A DNA stretch of 64,000 nt. It comes from Streptomyces griseochromogenes (GTDB lineage: Bacteria > Actinomycetota > Actinomycetes > Streptomycetales > Streptomycetaceae). Shown piece by piece: positions 18,816 through 26,317 of the stretch. The DNA lies in NCBI RefSeq assembly GCF_001542625.1, contig NZ_CP016279.1:5456001-5520000 (forward strand), in the 5' to 3' direction. The notes below the pieces were generated by a model. That model had not been told where the DNA came from and ran no database searches. It saw only the letters and a list, made by a program, of their open reading frames with translations. The translations under genes were made by a program, and so were the position numbers. Every line of letters begins with the position of its first letter. Position 1 is the first letter of the stretch.

Positions 18816-19949
18816 GTGCAGTTCATGGAAGCCGACAACCACACCTGCGACACACTGATGCCGGGCCTGCGCAAGAGCCTGGCAGTCACATCGCTGAGCG
18901 AGCTGGAGTCCGAACAGAGCGGCGCCATCAGCCTGTTCCGCGTCCACGGCGGACCGAATCTGGTCGTGCCGGTCTCGTACGGCGGCACCGGTGCCACGGC
19001 GCTGGAGGCGGTCCGGGCGGTGCGGGCGCTGGGCGCCGTAGCGCCGTCTCTGACCGTGGCGACGATGATGCACCACTTCTCGGTCGGTTCCCTGTTCGGC
19101 ATGGCCGAGGTCGCCGGCACACCCGCGTTGGAAGCGGCGCTGCGGCGCATCGCCGGCCAGCGGATGCTCGTGGCTTCCGGCTTCGCCGAGGGCCGGGTCG
19201 GCCAGGGCATCCTGGCCCCGACGATGCAGGCCCGCCCCGTCGACGGCGGATTCGTGATCAACGGGGTGAAAAAGCCGTGCAGCCTGGCCGACTCCATGGA
19301 TCTGCTGACGGCCAGTGTCGCCCTGCCCGCTCCAGACGGCTCGACGGACCTGGGTCTGGCGCTGCTTGCGGCCGACGTCGACGGGCTGACGGTCCACCCC
19401 TTCTGGTCGACCTTCGCCCTGGCCGGAGCCCAGAGCCATGAGGTGCGGCTGAACGACGTCTTCGTCGGTGCGGAGGAGGTCCTCGTCCCACAGCCGGAAG
19501 TCATCGAGAAACTGCTGGAGTTGCACGGCGTCGGTCTCATCTGGTTCCAGATGATCATCTGCGCCGCCTACACGGGGATCGCCAGCAGGCTGGTGCACCA
19601 GGTACTGGAACGGTCCCGCGGCAGCGTCTCCGACCGTGCCGCCCTCGCGGTGCGGATCGAATCCGCCGCCGCTCTCACCGAGGGTCTGGCCCTGCGGGTG
19701 GACAGCGGTGACACGGCCAACGACACGCTGGCGCGGGCTCTGGTCACCCGGTATGCCGTGCAGGACGCGGTAGTCCGCTCCGTCGGCCAGGCCGTGGAGC
19801 TGCTGGGTGGTATGGCTTACGTCTCCTCCTGCGACGTCGCCTATCTGGCCGCCGCCGCGCAGGCCATCGCCTTCCACCCGCCGTCCCGTACCAGCACCGC
19901 CGAGGGCCTGCTGGGCTACTTCGCCGGCCAGCCGCTGCTGGTCGGCTGA
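18816..19949 (+). CDS. Acyl-CoA dehydrogenase-like flavoprotein, possible N-oxygenase
   Basis: 377 residues with the acyl-CoA dehydrogenase fold: VSYGGTGATALEAVRAVRAL, then FAEGRVGQGILAPTMQA and the middle beta domain GGFVINGVKKPCS. The usual catalytic glutamate and the YGGxGY...R C-terminal signature are altered to LLGGMAYVSSCDVAYLAAA. The fold is shared by dehydrogenases and by two-component flavin monooxygenases such as the isobutylamine N-hydroxylase VlmH. A flavin reductase gene lies in the same operon, so an oxygenase role, perhaps on the amine made by the next gene, is plausible. Desaturation of the chain is the alternative. GTG 18816 has GAGGAG upstream. Confidence 0.75.
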   Translation: MQFMEADNHTCDTLMPGLRKSLAVTSLSELESEQSGAISLFRVHGGPNLVVPVSYGGTGATALEAVRAVRALGAVAPSLTVATMMHHFSVGSLFGMAEVAGTPALEAALRRIAGQRMLVASGFAEGRVGQGILAPTMQARPVDGGFVINGVKKPCSLADSMDLLTASVALPAPDGSTDLGLALLAADVDGLTVHPFWSTFALAGAQSHEVRLNDVFVGAEEVLVPQPEVIEKLLELHGVGLIWFQMIICAAYTGIASRLVHQVLERSRGSVSDRAALAVRIESAAALTEGLALRVDSGDTANDTLARALVTRYAVQDAVVRSVGQAVELLGGMAYVSSCDVAYLAAAAQAIAFHPPSRTSTAEGLLGYFAGQPLLVG

Positions 19950-19984
19950 CGCACCGGGTCCCGAACGAGAGGAGCGCAGCACTG

Positions 19985-21241
19985 ATGACCATCACCACCT
20001 GGCCGGAGTGGCCCGAGGATCCGGTACGGACCGGCGAGCGGTGGCGCAGCCACCTCAGCAGGGGCCGGGCCGCGGTGGCCGAAATGGCAGGCAGTGAGGT
20101 GGAGATCGCCTCCTGCGGTGCCTGGGTGCGCACCAGCAGCGGCCGCGATCTGCTCAACTGCGGCGGCTACGGCGTCCTGATCACCGGTGCCCGGCACCCC
20201 CATGTGGTCGGCGAGGTCCAACGGCAGCTCACCACGAACCCGGTGTCCACCCGGATGCTGCTGGAGCCGGAGGTCGGACGGGCCGCCGAGGCGCTCGCCT
20301 CGGCGGCCCCCGCCGGCCTGGAGAAGGTGCACTTCGCCTGCTCCGGTGCCGAGGCCGTCGAGGCGGCACTGAAGATGGCCCGTACGCACGGCAAGTACCA
20401 CCTGATCTCCATGGAGCGCGGCTACCACGGCAAGACGTTCGGAGCGCTGAGCGTGACCGCGCGCGAGGTGTTCCAGGCTCCGTTCCGGCCGCTGCTGCCC
20501 GAGGTGTCCCATGTGCCCTTCGGCGATGCCGAGCGGCTGGAGAGTGAGCTGGCCCGGTACGAGGGGGTGGCGTGCGTCATCGTCGAACCGGTGCAGGGCG
20601 AGGGCGGTGTGATCGTCCCTCCCGAGGGATATCTGCGCGACGTCCGGCGGCTGTGCGACCAGTACGGCGCGTTCCTCGTCCTGGACGAGGTGCAGACCGG
20701 CCTCGGCCGGCTCGGATCCTGGTGGGGCGCGGACCGCGACGGCATCGTCCCCGATGTGCTGCTGGTGGGCAAGGGCCTCAGCGGCGGGATCGTACCGGTG
20801 TCGGCGGCCGTGGCCACGCGGGAGGCGTTCGCCGCCTTCGACCGGGACCCCTTCATCCACACCTCCACCTTCTCCGGCAGCCCGCTGGCGGCCGCCGCCG
20901 CACGCGCCTCGATCGAAGCCATCGGCGACGACGGCCTGGTGGAGCGGGCCCGCAACCTCGGGGAGACGATCCGCCCGGAGCTGGCACGCATCGCCCGCTC
21001 GGTCCTGGGCGACCGCGTACGCGAGGTCCGCGGCCTGGGGCTGCTGATCGGCATCGAGTTCACCGTGCCGGGCCTGGCCGCCGATCTGCTGATCGAGCTG
21101 CTCTCGGCCGGTGTGATCGCCAACCACTCCCTCAACACCTCCCGCGTGCTGCGCCTGACTCCGCCGGCCGTGCTCACCGACCACGACGTGAGCGTGCTGC
21201 TGTCGGCGTTCGAGCAGGCCGCGCACGCCGTACTCACCTGA
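19985..21241 (+). CDS. Class III PLP-dependent aminotransferase
   Basis: 418 residues of the class III (omega) aminotransferase family. The PLP-binding aspartate is in LVLDEVQTGLGR (about residue 234) and the Schiff-base lysine in LVGKGLSGGIVPVSA (about 263). The GAEAVEAALKMAR and SMERGYHGKTFGALS segments are typical. Such enzymes transfer amino groups to aldehydes or ketones. Behind the reductase it would turn a fatty aldehyde into an alkylamine. ATG 19985 follows GAGGAGCG. Full length, no lesion. Confidence 0.9.
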   Translation: MTITTWPEWPEDPVRTGERWRSHLSRGRAAVAEMAGSEVEIASCGAWVRTSSGRDLLNCGGYGVLITGARHPHVVGEVQRQLTTNPVSTRMLLEPEVGRAAEALASAAPAGLEKVHFACSGAEAVEAALKMARTHGKYHLISMERGYHGKTFGALSVTAREVFQAPFRPLLPEVSHVPFGDAERLESELARYEGVACVIVEPVQGEGGVIVPPEGYLRDVRRLCDQYGAFLVLDEVQTGLGRLGSWWGADRDGIVPDVLLVGKGLSGGIVPVSAAVATREAFAAFDRDPFIHTSTFSGSPLAAAAARASIEAIGDDGLVERARNLGETIRPELARIARSVLGDRVREVRGLGLLIGIEFTVPGLAADLLIELLSAGVIANHSLNTSRVLRLTPPAVLTDHDVSVLLSAFEQAAHAVLT

Positions 21242-21273
21242 CGACCCGACCGGACCAGAGCGAGGAGAACCCG

Positions 21274-21789
21274 ATGAGGACCATTCACCTGCGGACCACG
21301 GTGCCCGCCGACGACCCGGACAAGGCATTCGAAAGACTCGTCGACTTCACCGAGTACTCGACTCTGGCCGAGGACGTGCGGTCGGTGCGCGTCCACCCCG
21401 CACCGGAACCCGGGCAGCCGCGGGTCAGCGAGTGGGAGGTCAACTTCCGGCGAGGGATCATGAAGTGGTCCGAGCGCGATGTGATCGACCCTGTCCAGCG
21501 ACGGGTGGTGTTCGATCAGATCGACGGCGACTTCGAGCGGCTCGAGGGCACCTGGCAGCTCGACGGGGTCGAGGCGGGCTGCGAGATCACCTTCGAGGCC
21601 ACCTACGACTTCGGCATCGACAGCCTGGCCGGGATCATGGACCCGCCCGCCGAGCGGGTGATCAAGCGGTCGATCTGCTCCGTACTGGCCGCTCTCTTCG
21701 GAGAGGTCACCGTCGTCGTCGGCGGCGAGGCGCTGACCGACCTGGCGGCGCCGGGTGAGGGCGTGCGCGTCGTGGCGGAAGGCCGGTGA
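21274..21789 (+). CDS. SRPBCC-superfamily protein (cyclase/aromatase-like)
   Basis: 171 residues of the SRPBCC (START/polyketide cyclase) fold: DDPDKAFERLVDFTEYSTLA, then WEVNFRRGIMKWSERDVIDP and FDQIDGDFERLEGTWQLD. Family members bind hydrophobic ligands in a deep pocket; some catalyse cyclisation or aromatisation of ACP-bound chains. ATG 21274 follows GAGGAG and is chosen over the open frame further upstream. The stop shares a base with the next gene (TGATG), so the two are coupled. Its substrate here is probably the acyl chain or the amine. Confidence 0.82.
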   Translation: MRTIHLRTTVPADDPDKAFERLVDFTEYSTLAEDVRSVRVHPAPEPGQPRVSEWEVNFRRGIMKWSERDVIDPVQRRVVFDQIDGDFERLEGTWQLDGVEAGCEITFEATYDFGIDSLAGIMDPPAERVIKRSICSVLAALFGEVTVVVGGEALTDLAAPGEGVRVVAEGR

Positions 21790-22331
21790 TGGCCTCGCCC
21801 GCCGGGCCTCTACAGGCAGCCCCGGCACCAGAGTCCGCGCCTGATCCGGACCGCTTGTGGAAGGTGGTACGGCAGTTCGCCACCGGGGTCTCGGTGGTGA
21901 CCACCGGCCAGGGGGTGTCCGCGCACGGGGCGACGGTGACCTCGTTCACCTTCGTCTCCCAGGCTCCGCCCCTGGTCTCGGTGTGCCTGAAGCGGGAGAG
22001 CGTGCTGCTGGACCTGATCGGCCCGCGTGGCAGGTTCGCCGTCAATGTTCTCTCCAGTGAACAGACAGCGCTGGCACGGCACTTCGCCGACCGGCGTCGC
22101 CAGCCCGGAGCGCGCCAGTTCGACCAAGTGTCCTGGAAATCCGGCGTGGACGGCACTCCTGTGCTGGCCGGCGCGGTGGGATGGCTGTGGTGCCGGGCGC
22201 GGCGGCGGATCCGGGCCGGCGACCACGAACTGGTCCTGGCCGGTGTCACGGCGGTAGCCGACGGCATGGGCCGGCCGTTGCTCTACTTCGGTGGCCGGCT
22301 GCACCCGGCGGCGATCGAGCACGCCTCATGA
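21789..22331 (+). CDS. Flavin reductase (two-component monooxygenase partner)
   Basis: 180 residues of the HpaC/VlmR-type flavin reductase family: VVRQFATGVSVVTTGQGVSA, TSFTFVSQAPPLVSVCLKRE, GRFAVNVLSSEQTALARHFA. It would reduce FMN or FAD with NAD(P)H and supply it to an oxygenase. The only candidate partner in the operon is the acyl-CoA-dehydrogenase-like flavoprotein at 18816. ATG 21789 overlaps the previous stop, and its own stop overlaps the KASIII start (ATGA). The C-terminal half contains CRARRRIRAGDHELVLAGV, as in this family. Confidence 0.85.
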   Translation: MASPAGPLQAAPAPESAPDPDRLWKVVRQFATGVSVVTTGQGVSAHGATVTSFTFVSQAPPLVSVCLKRESVLLDLIGPRGRFAVNVLSSEQTALARHFADRRRQPGARQFDQVSWKSGVDGTPVLAGAVGWLWCRARRRIRAGDHELVLAGVTAVADGMGRPLLYFGGRLHPAAIEHAS

Positions 22332-23335
22332 AGGCGCCCGCCGCCGTCGTATGCGGGATCGGCTCATGGGTTCCGCCCCGAGCCGTGACCAACGAGGAGC
22401 TGGCCCGGCGTCTGGACACCTCCGACGAATGGATCCGGACCCGGACCGGCATCAGCCGGCGCCATGTGGTGAATCCCGGCGTGTCCACGTCGGAGCTGGC
22501 TGTCCGGGCAGGACAACGCGCGCTGCGGTCGTCCGGGCGACCCGATGCCGACGCGCTCGTCCTGGCCACTACCACACCGGACCGCCCATGCCCGGCGACC
22601 GCTCCGGAGGTGGCCAGCCGCCTGGGGCTGACCGGTATCGCGGCCTTCGACGTCGCGGCGGTCTGTACCGGGTTCGTCTACGCGCTGGCTGCGGGCACCG
22701 GGCTGATCAGCTCCGGGATTGCCCGGCGGGTCCTGGTGATCGGAGCCGATGCCTTCACCACGATCCTCGACCCCCAGGACCGCACCACCACCGCGATCTT
22801 CGGCGATGGGGCGGGCGCCGTGGTGCTGCGCGCAGGTGCCCCGCAGGAACCCGGCGCGATCGGACCGTTCGACCTCGGCAGCGACGGTGATCTGGCCGAC
22901 CTGGTCGCGGTGGCGGCCGGAGGGTCGCGCCAACGCTCCAGCAAAGGACCGACGGCCGAAGCGGACCACTACTTCCGGATGGACGGCAAAGCGGTCTTCC
23001 GTCAGGCCGTGCTCCGGATGGCCGAGTCCTCCCAGCGTGTGCTGGAGCAATCCGGCTGGCGGATCGAGGACGTGGACCGCTTCGTGGCCCATCAGGCCAA
23101 CGCGCGGATCCTCGCCTCGGTCGCGGCCCGTCTCGAACTGGACGAGAGACGGCTGGTGCGCAATATCGACCGGGTCGGCAACACGGCTGCGGGCTCGGTC
23201 CCGCTGGCACTGGCCGACGCGGTGGCGGACGGCTTCATCCGGCCGGGCCACCGGGTACTGCTGAGCGCCTTCGGCGGCGGGCTGACCTGGGGTTCCACCG
23301 TACTGCAGTGGCCCGACTGCGCGCCGGTTTACTGA
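22328..23335 (+). CDS. 3-oxoacyl-ACP synthase III (FabH-like)
   Basis: 335 residues with an intact thiolase-fold triad: Cys113 in AAVCTGFVYAL, His255 in AHQANARI, Asn285 in GNTAAGSVPLAL. It primes chain building by condensing an acyl-CoA starter with malonyl-ACP. The pairing with a dedicated ACP and a KASII resembles the RedP/RedQ/RedR set that makes the alkyl chain of undecylprodigiosin, which is known biology; the product here is unknown. The start overlaps the preceding stop by four bases. Confidence 0.92.
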   Translation: MKAPAAVVCGIGSWVPPRAVTNEELARRLDTSDEWIRTRTGISRRHVVNPGVSTSELAVRAGQRALRSSGRPDADALVLATTTPDRPCPATAPEVASRLGLTGIAAFDVAAVCTGFVYALAAGTGLISSGIARRVLVIGADAFTTILDPQDRTTTAIFGDGAGAVVLRAGAPQEPGAIGPFDLGSDGDLADLVAVAAGGSRQRSSKGPTAEADHYFRMDGKAVFRQAVLRMAESSQRVLEQSGWRIEDVDRFVAHQANARILASVAARLELDERRLVRNIDRVGNTAAGSVPLALADAVADGFIRPGHRVLLSAFGGGLTWGSTVLQWPDCAPVY

Positions 23336-23409
23336 CCGGCCGTCATGAGCCGTCCTCATCAACACCTTTCCTTTCACCACCGCACGATCAACACGATTGA
23401 GGAGTCCCC

Positions 23410-23649
23410 ATGAGCGCCCTGTTCGACCACATGACCGCCCTGCTCTCGGAGCGATTCGGCATCCCCACCGAGGAGATCCGCCCCGAGGCGAAGCTGCGGA
23501 GCCTCGATCTGGACTCGCTGGCCATGGTCGAGTTCGGCCTAGTCGCGGAGAAGGAGTACGGCGTTCAGGTCTCCGAGGACGACGTGTCCTCGGAGGACAC
23601 CGTCGCCGACCTGGCCCGGGTGATCGAGGAGAAGGGCGGGGAGGTCTGA
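23410..23649 (+). CDS. Acyl carrier protein
   Basis: 79 residues, acidic, with the phosphopantetheine attachment serine at residue 36 in LDLDSLAMVEF. It is flanked by KASIII and KASII and would carry the growing chain. ATG 23410 follows TGAGGAG at good spacing. The stop overlaps the KASII start (TGATG). A dedicated ACP implies that the pathway is kept apart from housekeeping fatty acid synthesis. Confidence 0.93.
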   Translation: MSALFDHMTALLSERFGIPTEEIRPEAKLRSLDLDSLAMVEFGLVAEKEYGVQVSEDDVSSEDTVADLARVIEEKGGEV

Positions 23650-24887
23650 TGTCGTACCGACACACGCGGTGCGACGTCGCGGTGACCGGCGTCGGCCTGG
23701 TCACGCCGGGGGGCGTAGGAGTGTGGCCCAGCTGGGAACTGATCCTGCGGGGCGAATCCACCGCCGCTTCGGCTGATCCCGAACTGGCGGGCCTTCCCGT
23801 CGACTTCAGCTGCCGTGTGCCGGGATTCGACGCCGACCAGCTGCTGGGCCGACGGATCGCGTGGCGGCAGGACCGCTTCGTGCACCTGGGGCTGGTGGCC
23901 GCCCGCGAGGCGCTCGCCGACGCCGGCCTCGATCCGAAGAGCTGGGACGGCAGTCGGGTGGGCATCGTCGTCGGCAACGCGCTCGGCGGGACCAAGCTGT
24001 TCGAGGAGGCGCGCAGCACGCTGGACTCCGAAGGGGCGGGGAAGGTGTCCCCCGTGCTGATCCCGCAGATGGGGCAGAGTTCGCTGGGCGGCTTCCTCTC
24101 CATCGACTGCGGGGCCACCGGACCGAACATCACCACGGTGACCGCGTGCGCCTCCGGCGCGACCGCCATCGGAACGGCTCGCGACCTGCTGCGATCCGGC
24201 GTGTGTGACGTGGTTGTGACCGGCGGCACCGAGTCGGCGATCAGTCCGACGATCATCGCCGGCTTCCATCAGCTGGGTGCGCTGTCGAAGCGGGGCGACG
24301 ACCCGGCCGCCGCGTCCCGGCCGTTCGACGACGGCCGCGACGGCTTCGTGGCCGCCGAGGGGGCGGGGATGCTGGTGCTGGAACGGGCCGCCGACGCCCG
24401 CGCCCGCGGAGCCCAGCCACTGGCCCTGCTCAGCGGTTACGGGGCATCCGCGGACGCCTACCACCCCACGGCGCCCCGGGCCGACGGGGCCGGAGTGGAA
24501 CAAGCGGTGCGGATGGCGCTGGCCGACGCCGGAATCCCGCCGCAGCAGGTGGATCACATCAACGCGCACGGCACGTCGACACCGCTCAACGACGCCGCCG
24601 AAGCCCAGGTGATCCGGCGGATCTTCGGCGACCGGCCCGTGGTGACCTCGGTCAAGGGCGCCCTCGGTCACACCCTCGGCGCGGCGGGTGCCATCGAGGC
24701 GGTCTGCACGGTCCTGTCGGTCCGGCACAACGTCGTACCGCCGACGGCGAACCTCGACAGCCCCGACCCACAGGTCCAGTTGGACATCGTCACGAAGGCG
24801 CCCCGCACCATGCCCGTACGCACCGCGATCAGCAACTCCTTCGGTTTCGGCGGGCTCAACGCGGTGCTCGTCTTCAACGCCGTGTGA
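23649..24887 (+). CDS. 3-oxoacyl-ACP synthase II (FabF-like)
   Basis: 412 residues with the complete Cys-His-His triad: Cys167 in TACASGATA, His307 in NAHGTSTPLND, His341 in GHTLGAAGA. It would extend the ACP-bound chain by decarboxylative condensation with malonyl-ACP. There is no chain-length-factor partner, so this is a FabF-type homodimer rather than an aromatic type II PKS. Starts at the ATG overlapping the ACP stop. Confidence 0.93.
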   Translation: MSYRHTRCDVAVTGVGLVTPGGVGVWPSWELILRGESTAASADPELAGLPVDFSCRVPGFDADQLLGRRIAWRQDRFVHLGLVAAREALADAGLDPKSWDGSRVGIVVGNALGGTKLFEEARSTLDSEGAGKVSPVLIPQMGQSSLGGFLSIDCGATGPNITTVTACASGATAIGTARDLLRSGVCDVVVTGGTESAISPTIIAGFHQLGALSKRGDDPAAASRPFDDGRDGFVAAEGAGMLVLERAADARARGAQPLALLSGYGASADAYHPTAPRADGAGVEQAVRMALADAGIPPQQVDHINAHGTSTPLNDAAEAQVIRRIFGDRPVVTSVKGALGHTLGAAGAIEAVCTVLSVRHNVVPPTANLDSPDPQVQLDIVTKAPRTMPVRTAISNSFGFGGLNAVLVFNAV

Positions 24888-24928
24888 AACGGCGGCAGTT
24901 CACCTCTCGCACAGGAAGGCATGGACAG

Positions 24929-25753
24929 TTGTTGTTGCAGAACAAGAGACTGCTCGTCACCGGGGTGCTCACGGAAAGTTCGATCGCATACCGCATCGCC
25001 CGGATCGCCCAGGAGCAGGGAGCCGAGGTCGTGCTCACCGGGTTCGGCCGCGGGCTGGGGATCACGCGCGCGGTGGCGGAGCGGCTGCCGGCCCCTTGTG
25101 ACGTCCTTGAGATGGATGTGACGAAGCCGGAGCACCTCGAACGGGTCGCCGAGGACCTCCGGCGGCGCTGGGGCCGGCTCGACGGGGTGGTCCACGCGGC
25201 CGCCTTCGCACCAGCCTCCGCGCTCGGCGGAGGGTTCCTCACCGCCGCGTGGGAGGACGTCGCCACCGCGTTCCATGTGTCCACCTACTCGTTCGCCGCC
25301 TTCGGCCGGGTCTTCGGTCCGCTGCTGGCCGCGTCCGAGCACGGGTCGTTGGTGGGACTGGACTTCGACGCCGACCGGGCCTGGCCGGGCTACGACTGGA
25401 TGGGCGTCGCCAAGGCCGCTCTGGAGAGCTGCTGCCGCTACCTCGCCCGGGAGCTGGGCCCCCAGGGAGTACGGGTGAACCTGGTGGCCGCCGGGCCGCT
25501 GAGGACGATGGCCGCCAAGTCCATCGAGGGTTTCGCGGCTTCGGAGCAGCTGTGGCCCCGGCTGGCGCCTCTCGGCTGGGATGTCGGCGACGCCGAACCC
25601 GTCGGCCGGGTGGTGTGCGCGCTGCTGTCGGGCTGGCTGCCCGCGGTGACGGGGGAAGTGCTGCACGTCGACGGTGGGGCGCACGCGATCGGTGCGCCGT
25701 CCTCCCAGGACGGGCCCGGCAATGCCCCGGCAGCGGTGAAGGAGCCTGCGTGA
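24929..25753 (+). CDS. Enoyl-ACP reductase (FabI-like SDR)
   Basis: About 274 residues of the FabI branch of short-chain dehydrogenases. The atypical nucleotide motif GVLTESSIAYRIA lies at the N-terminus, and the catalytic Y-x6-K is YDWMGVAK. AAAFAPASALGG and VNLVAAGPLRTMAAKSI also fit the family. TTG 24929 is chosen because AGGAAGG lies about ten bases upstream; the frame is open to 24884 with no better site. It would saturate the chain after MaoC dehydration. The operon has no obvious ketoreductase, so beta-keto reduction must use a host enzyme. Confidence 0.85.
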   Translation: MLLQNKRLLVTGVLTESSIAYRIARIAQEQGAEVVLTGFGRGLGITRAVAERLPAPCDVLEMDVTKPEHLERVAEDLRRRWGRLDGVVHAAAFAPASALGGGFLTAAWEDVATAFHVSTYSFAAFGRVFGPLLAASEHGSLVGLDFDADRAWPGYDWMGVAKAALESCCRYLARELGPQGVRVNLVAAGPLRTMAAKSIEGFAASEQLWPRLAPLGWDVGDAEPVGRVVCALLSGWLPAVTGEVLHVDGGAHAIGAPSSQDGPGNAPAAVKEPA

Positions 25754-26229
25754 TGCGCGTGTTCAACACCCCCGCCGACCTGGCGCTGGCCGTCGGTGAC
25801 CGGCTGGGCGAGAGCCCATGGTGTCGCATCGACCAGCGGCGGATCGACCAGTTCGCCGAGGCCACCGGCGACCATCAGTGGATTCACGTCGATGCCGAGC
25901 GAGCCCGCACCGGTCCGTTCGGCGGGGCCATAGCCCACGGCTTTCTGACCGTGTCCCTGCTGCCCTCGCTGCTGAACCAGATCGTCCGGATCGACGGCGT
26001 GGAACTGATGCTCAACTCCGGAGTCGACAAGCTGCGGTTCCACAGCCCCGTACCGGCCGGGGCACGCGTGCGTGCCGTCGCCCATCTGACCTCGGTGAAG
26101 CCACGAGCCGGCGGCTTCACCGAGGTGGTGCTCTCGGCCTTTTTGGAGGTCGAGAACCGGCGCCGGGCTGCCCTCACCGCAAACGTGCGTGCGTTGATGC
26201 GCGCCGCGCAGCCCGCGCCGGCCGCATGA
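25753..26229 (+). CDS. MaoC-like (R)-specific enoyl hydratase/dehydratase
   Basis: 158 residues with a single hotdog domain. The catalytic Asp-x4-His is in ATGDHQWIHVD (about residues 40 and 45), followed by FGGAIAHGFLTVSLLP. It would dehydrate beta-hydroxyacyl-ACP to the enoyl form. ATG 25753 overlaps the stop of the enoyl reductase gene (TGATG). With KASIII, KASII and the reductase it completes most of an elongation cycle. Confidence 0.9.
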   Translation: MRVFNTPADLALAVGDRLGESPWCRIDQRRIDQFAEATGDHQWIHVDAERARTGPFGGAIAHGFLTVSLLPSLLNQIVRIDGVELMLNSGVDKLRFHSPVPAGARVRAVAHLTSVKPRAGGFTEVVLSAFLEVENRRRAALTANVRALMRAAQPAPAA

Positions 26230-26317
26230 GCGCGTGGGGGTCCAGTGGCGGGCAGCGGACCCCCACGCGTTCCCGGCCAAACGGGTGCGGGTGACAGGCA
26301 GAACCGAAGGAGGACCA

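Noticed and set aside
22364..24256. 630-residue minus-strand open frame
   Set aside because: Shadow of the KASIII, ACP and KASII genes, whose catalytic residues are intact on the plus strand.
17049..26229. Aromatic type II polyketide synthase cluster
   Set aside because: There is a single FabF-type synthase with an intact active-site Cys and no chain-length-factor partner. The enzymes fit a reduced, fatty-acid-like chain.
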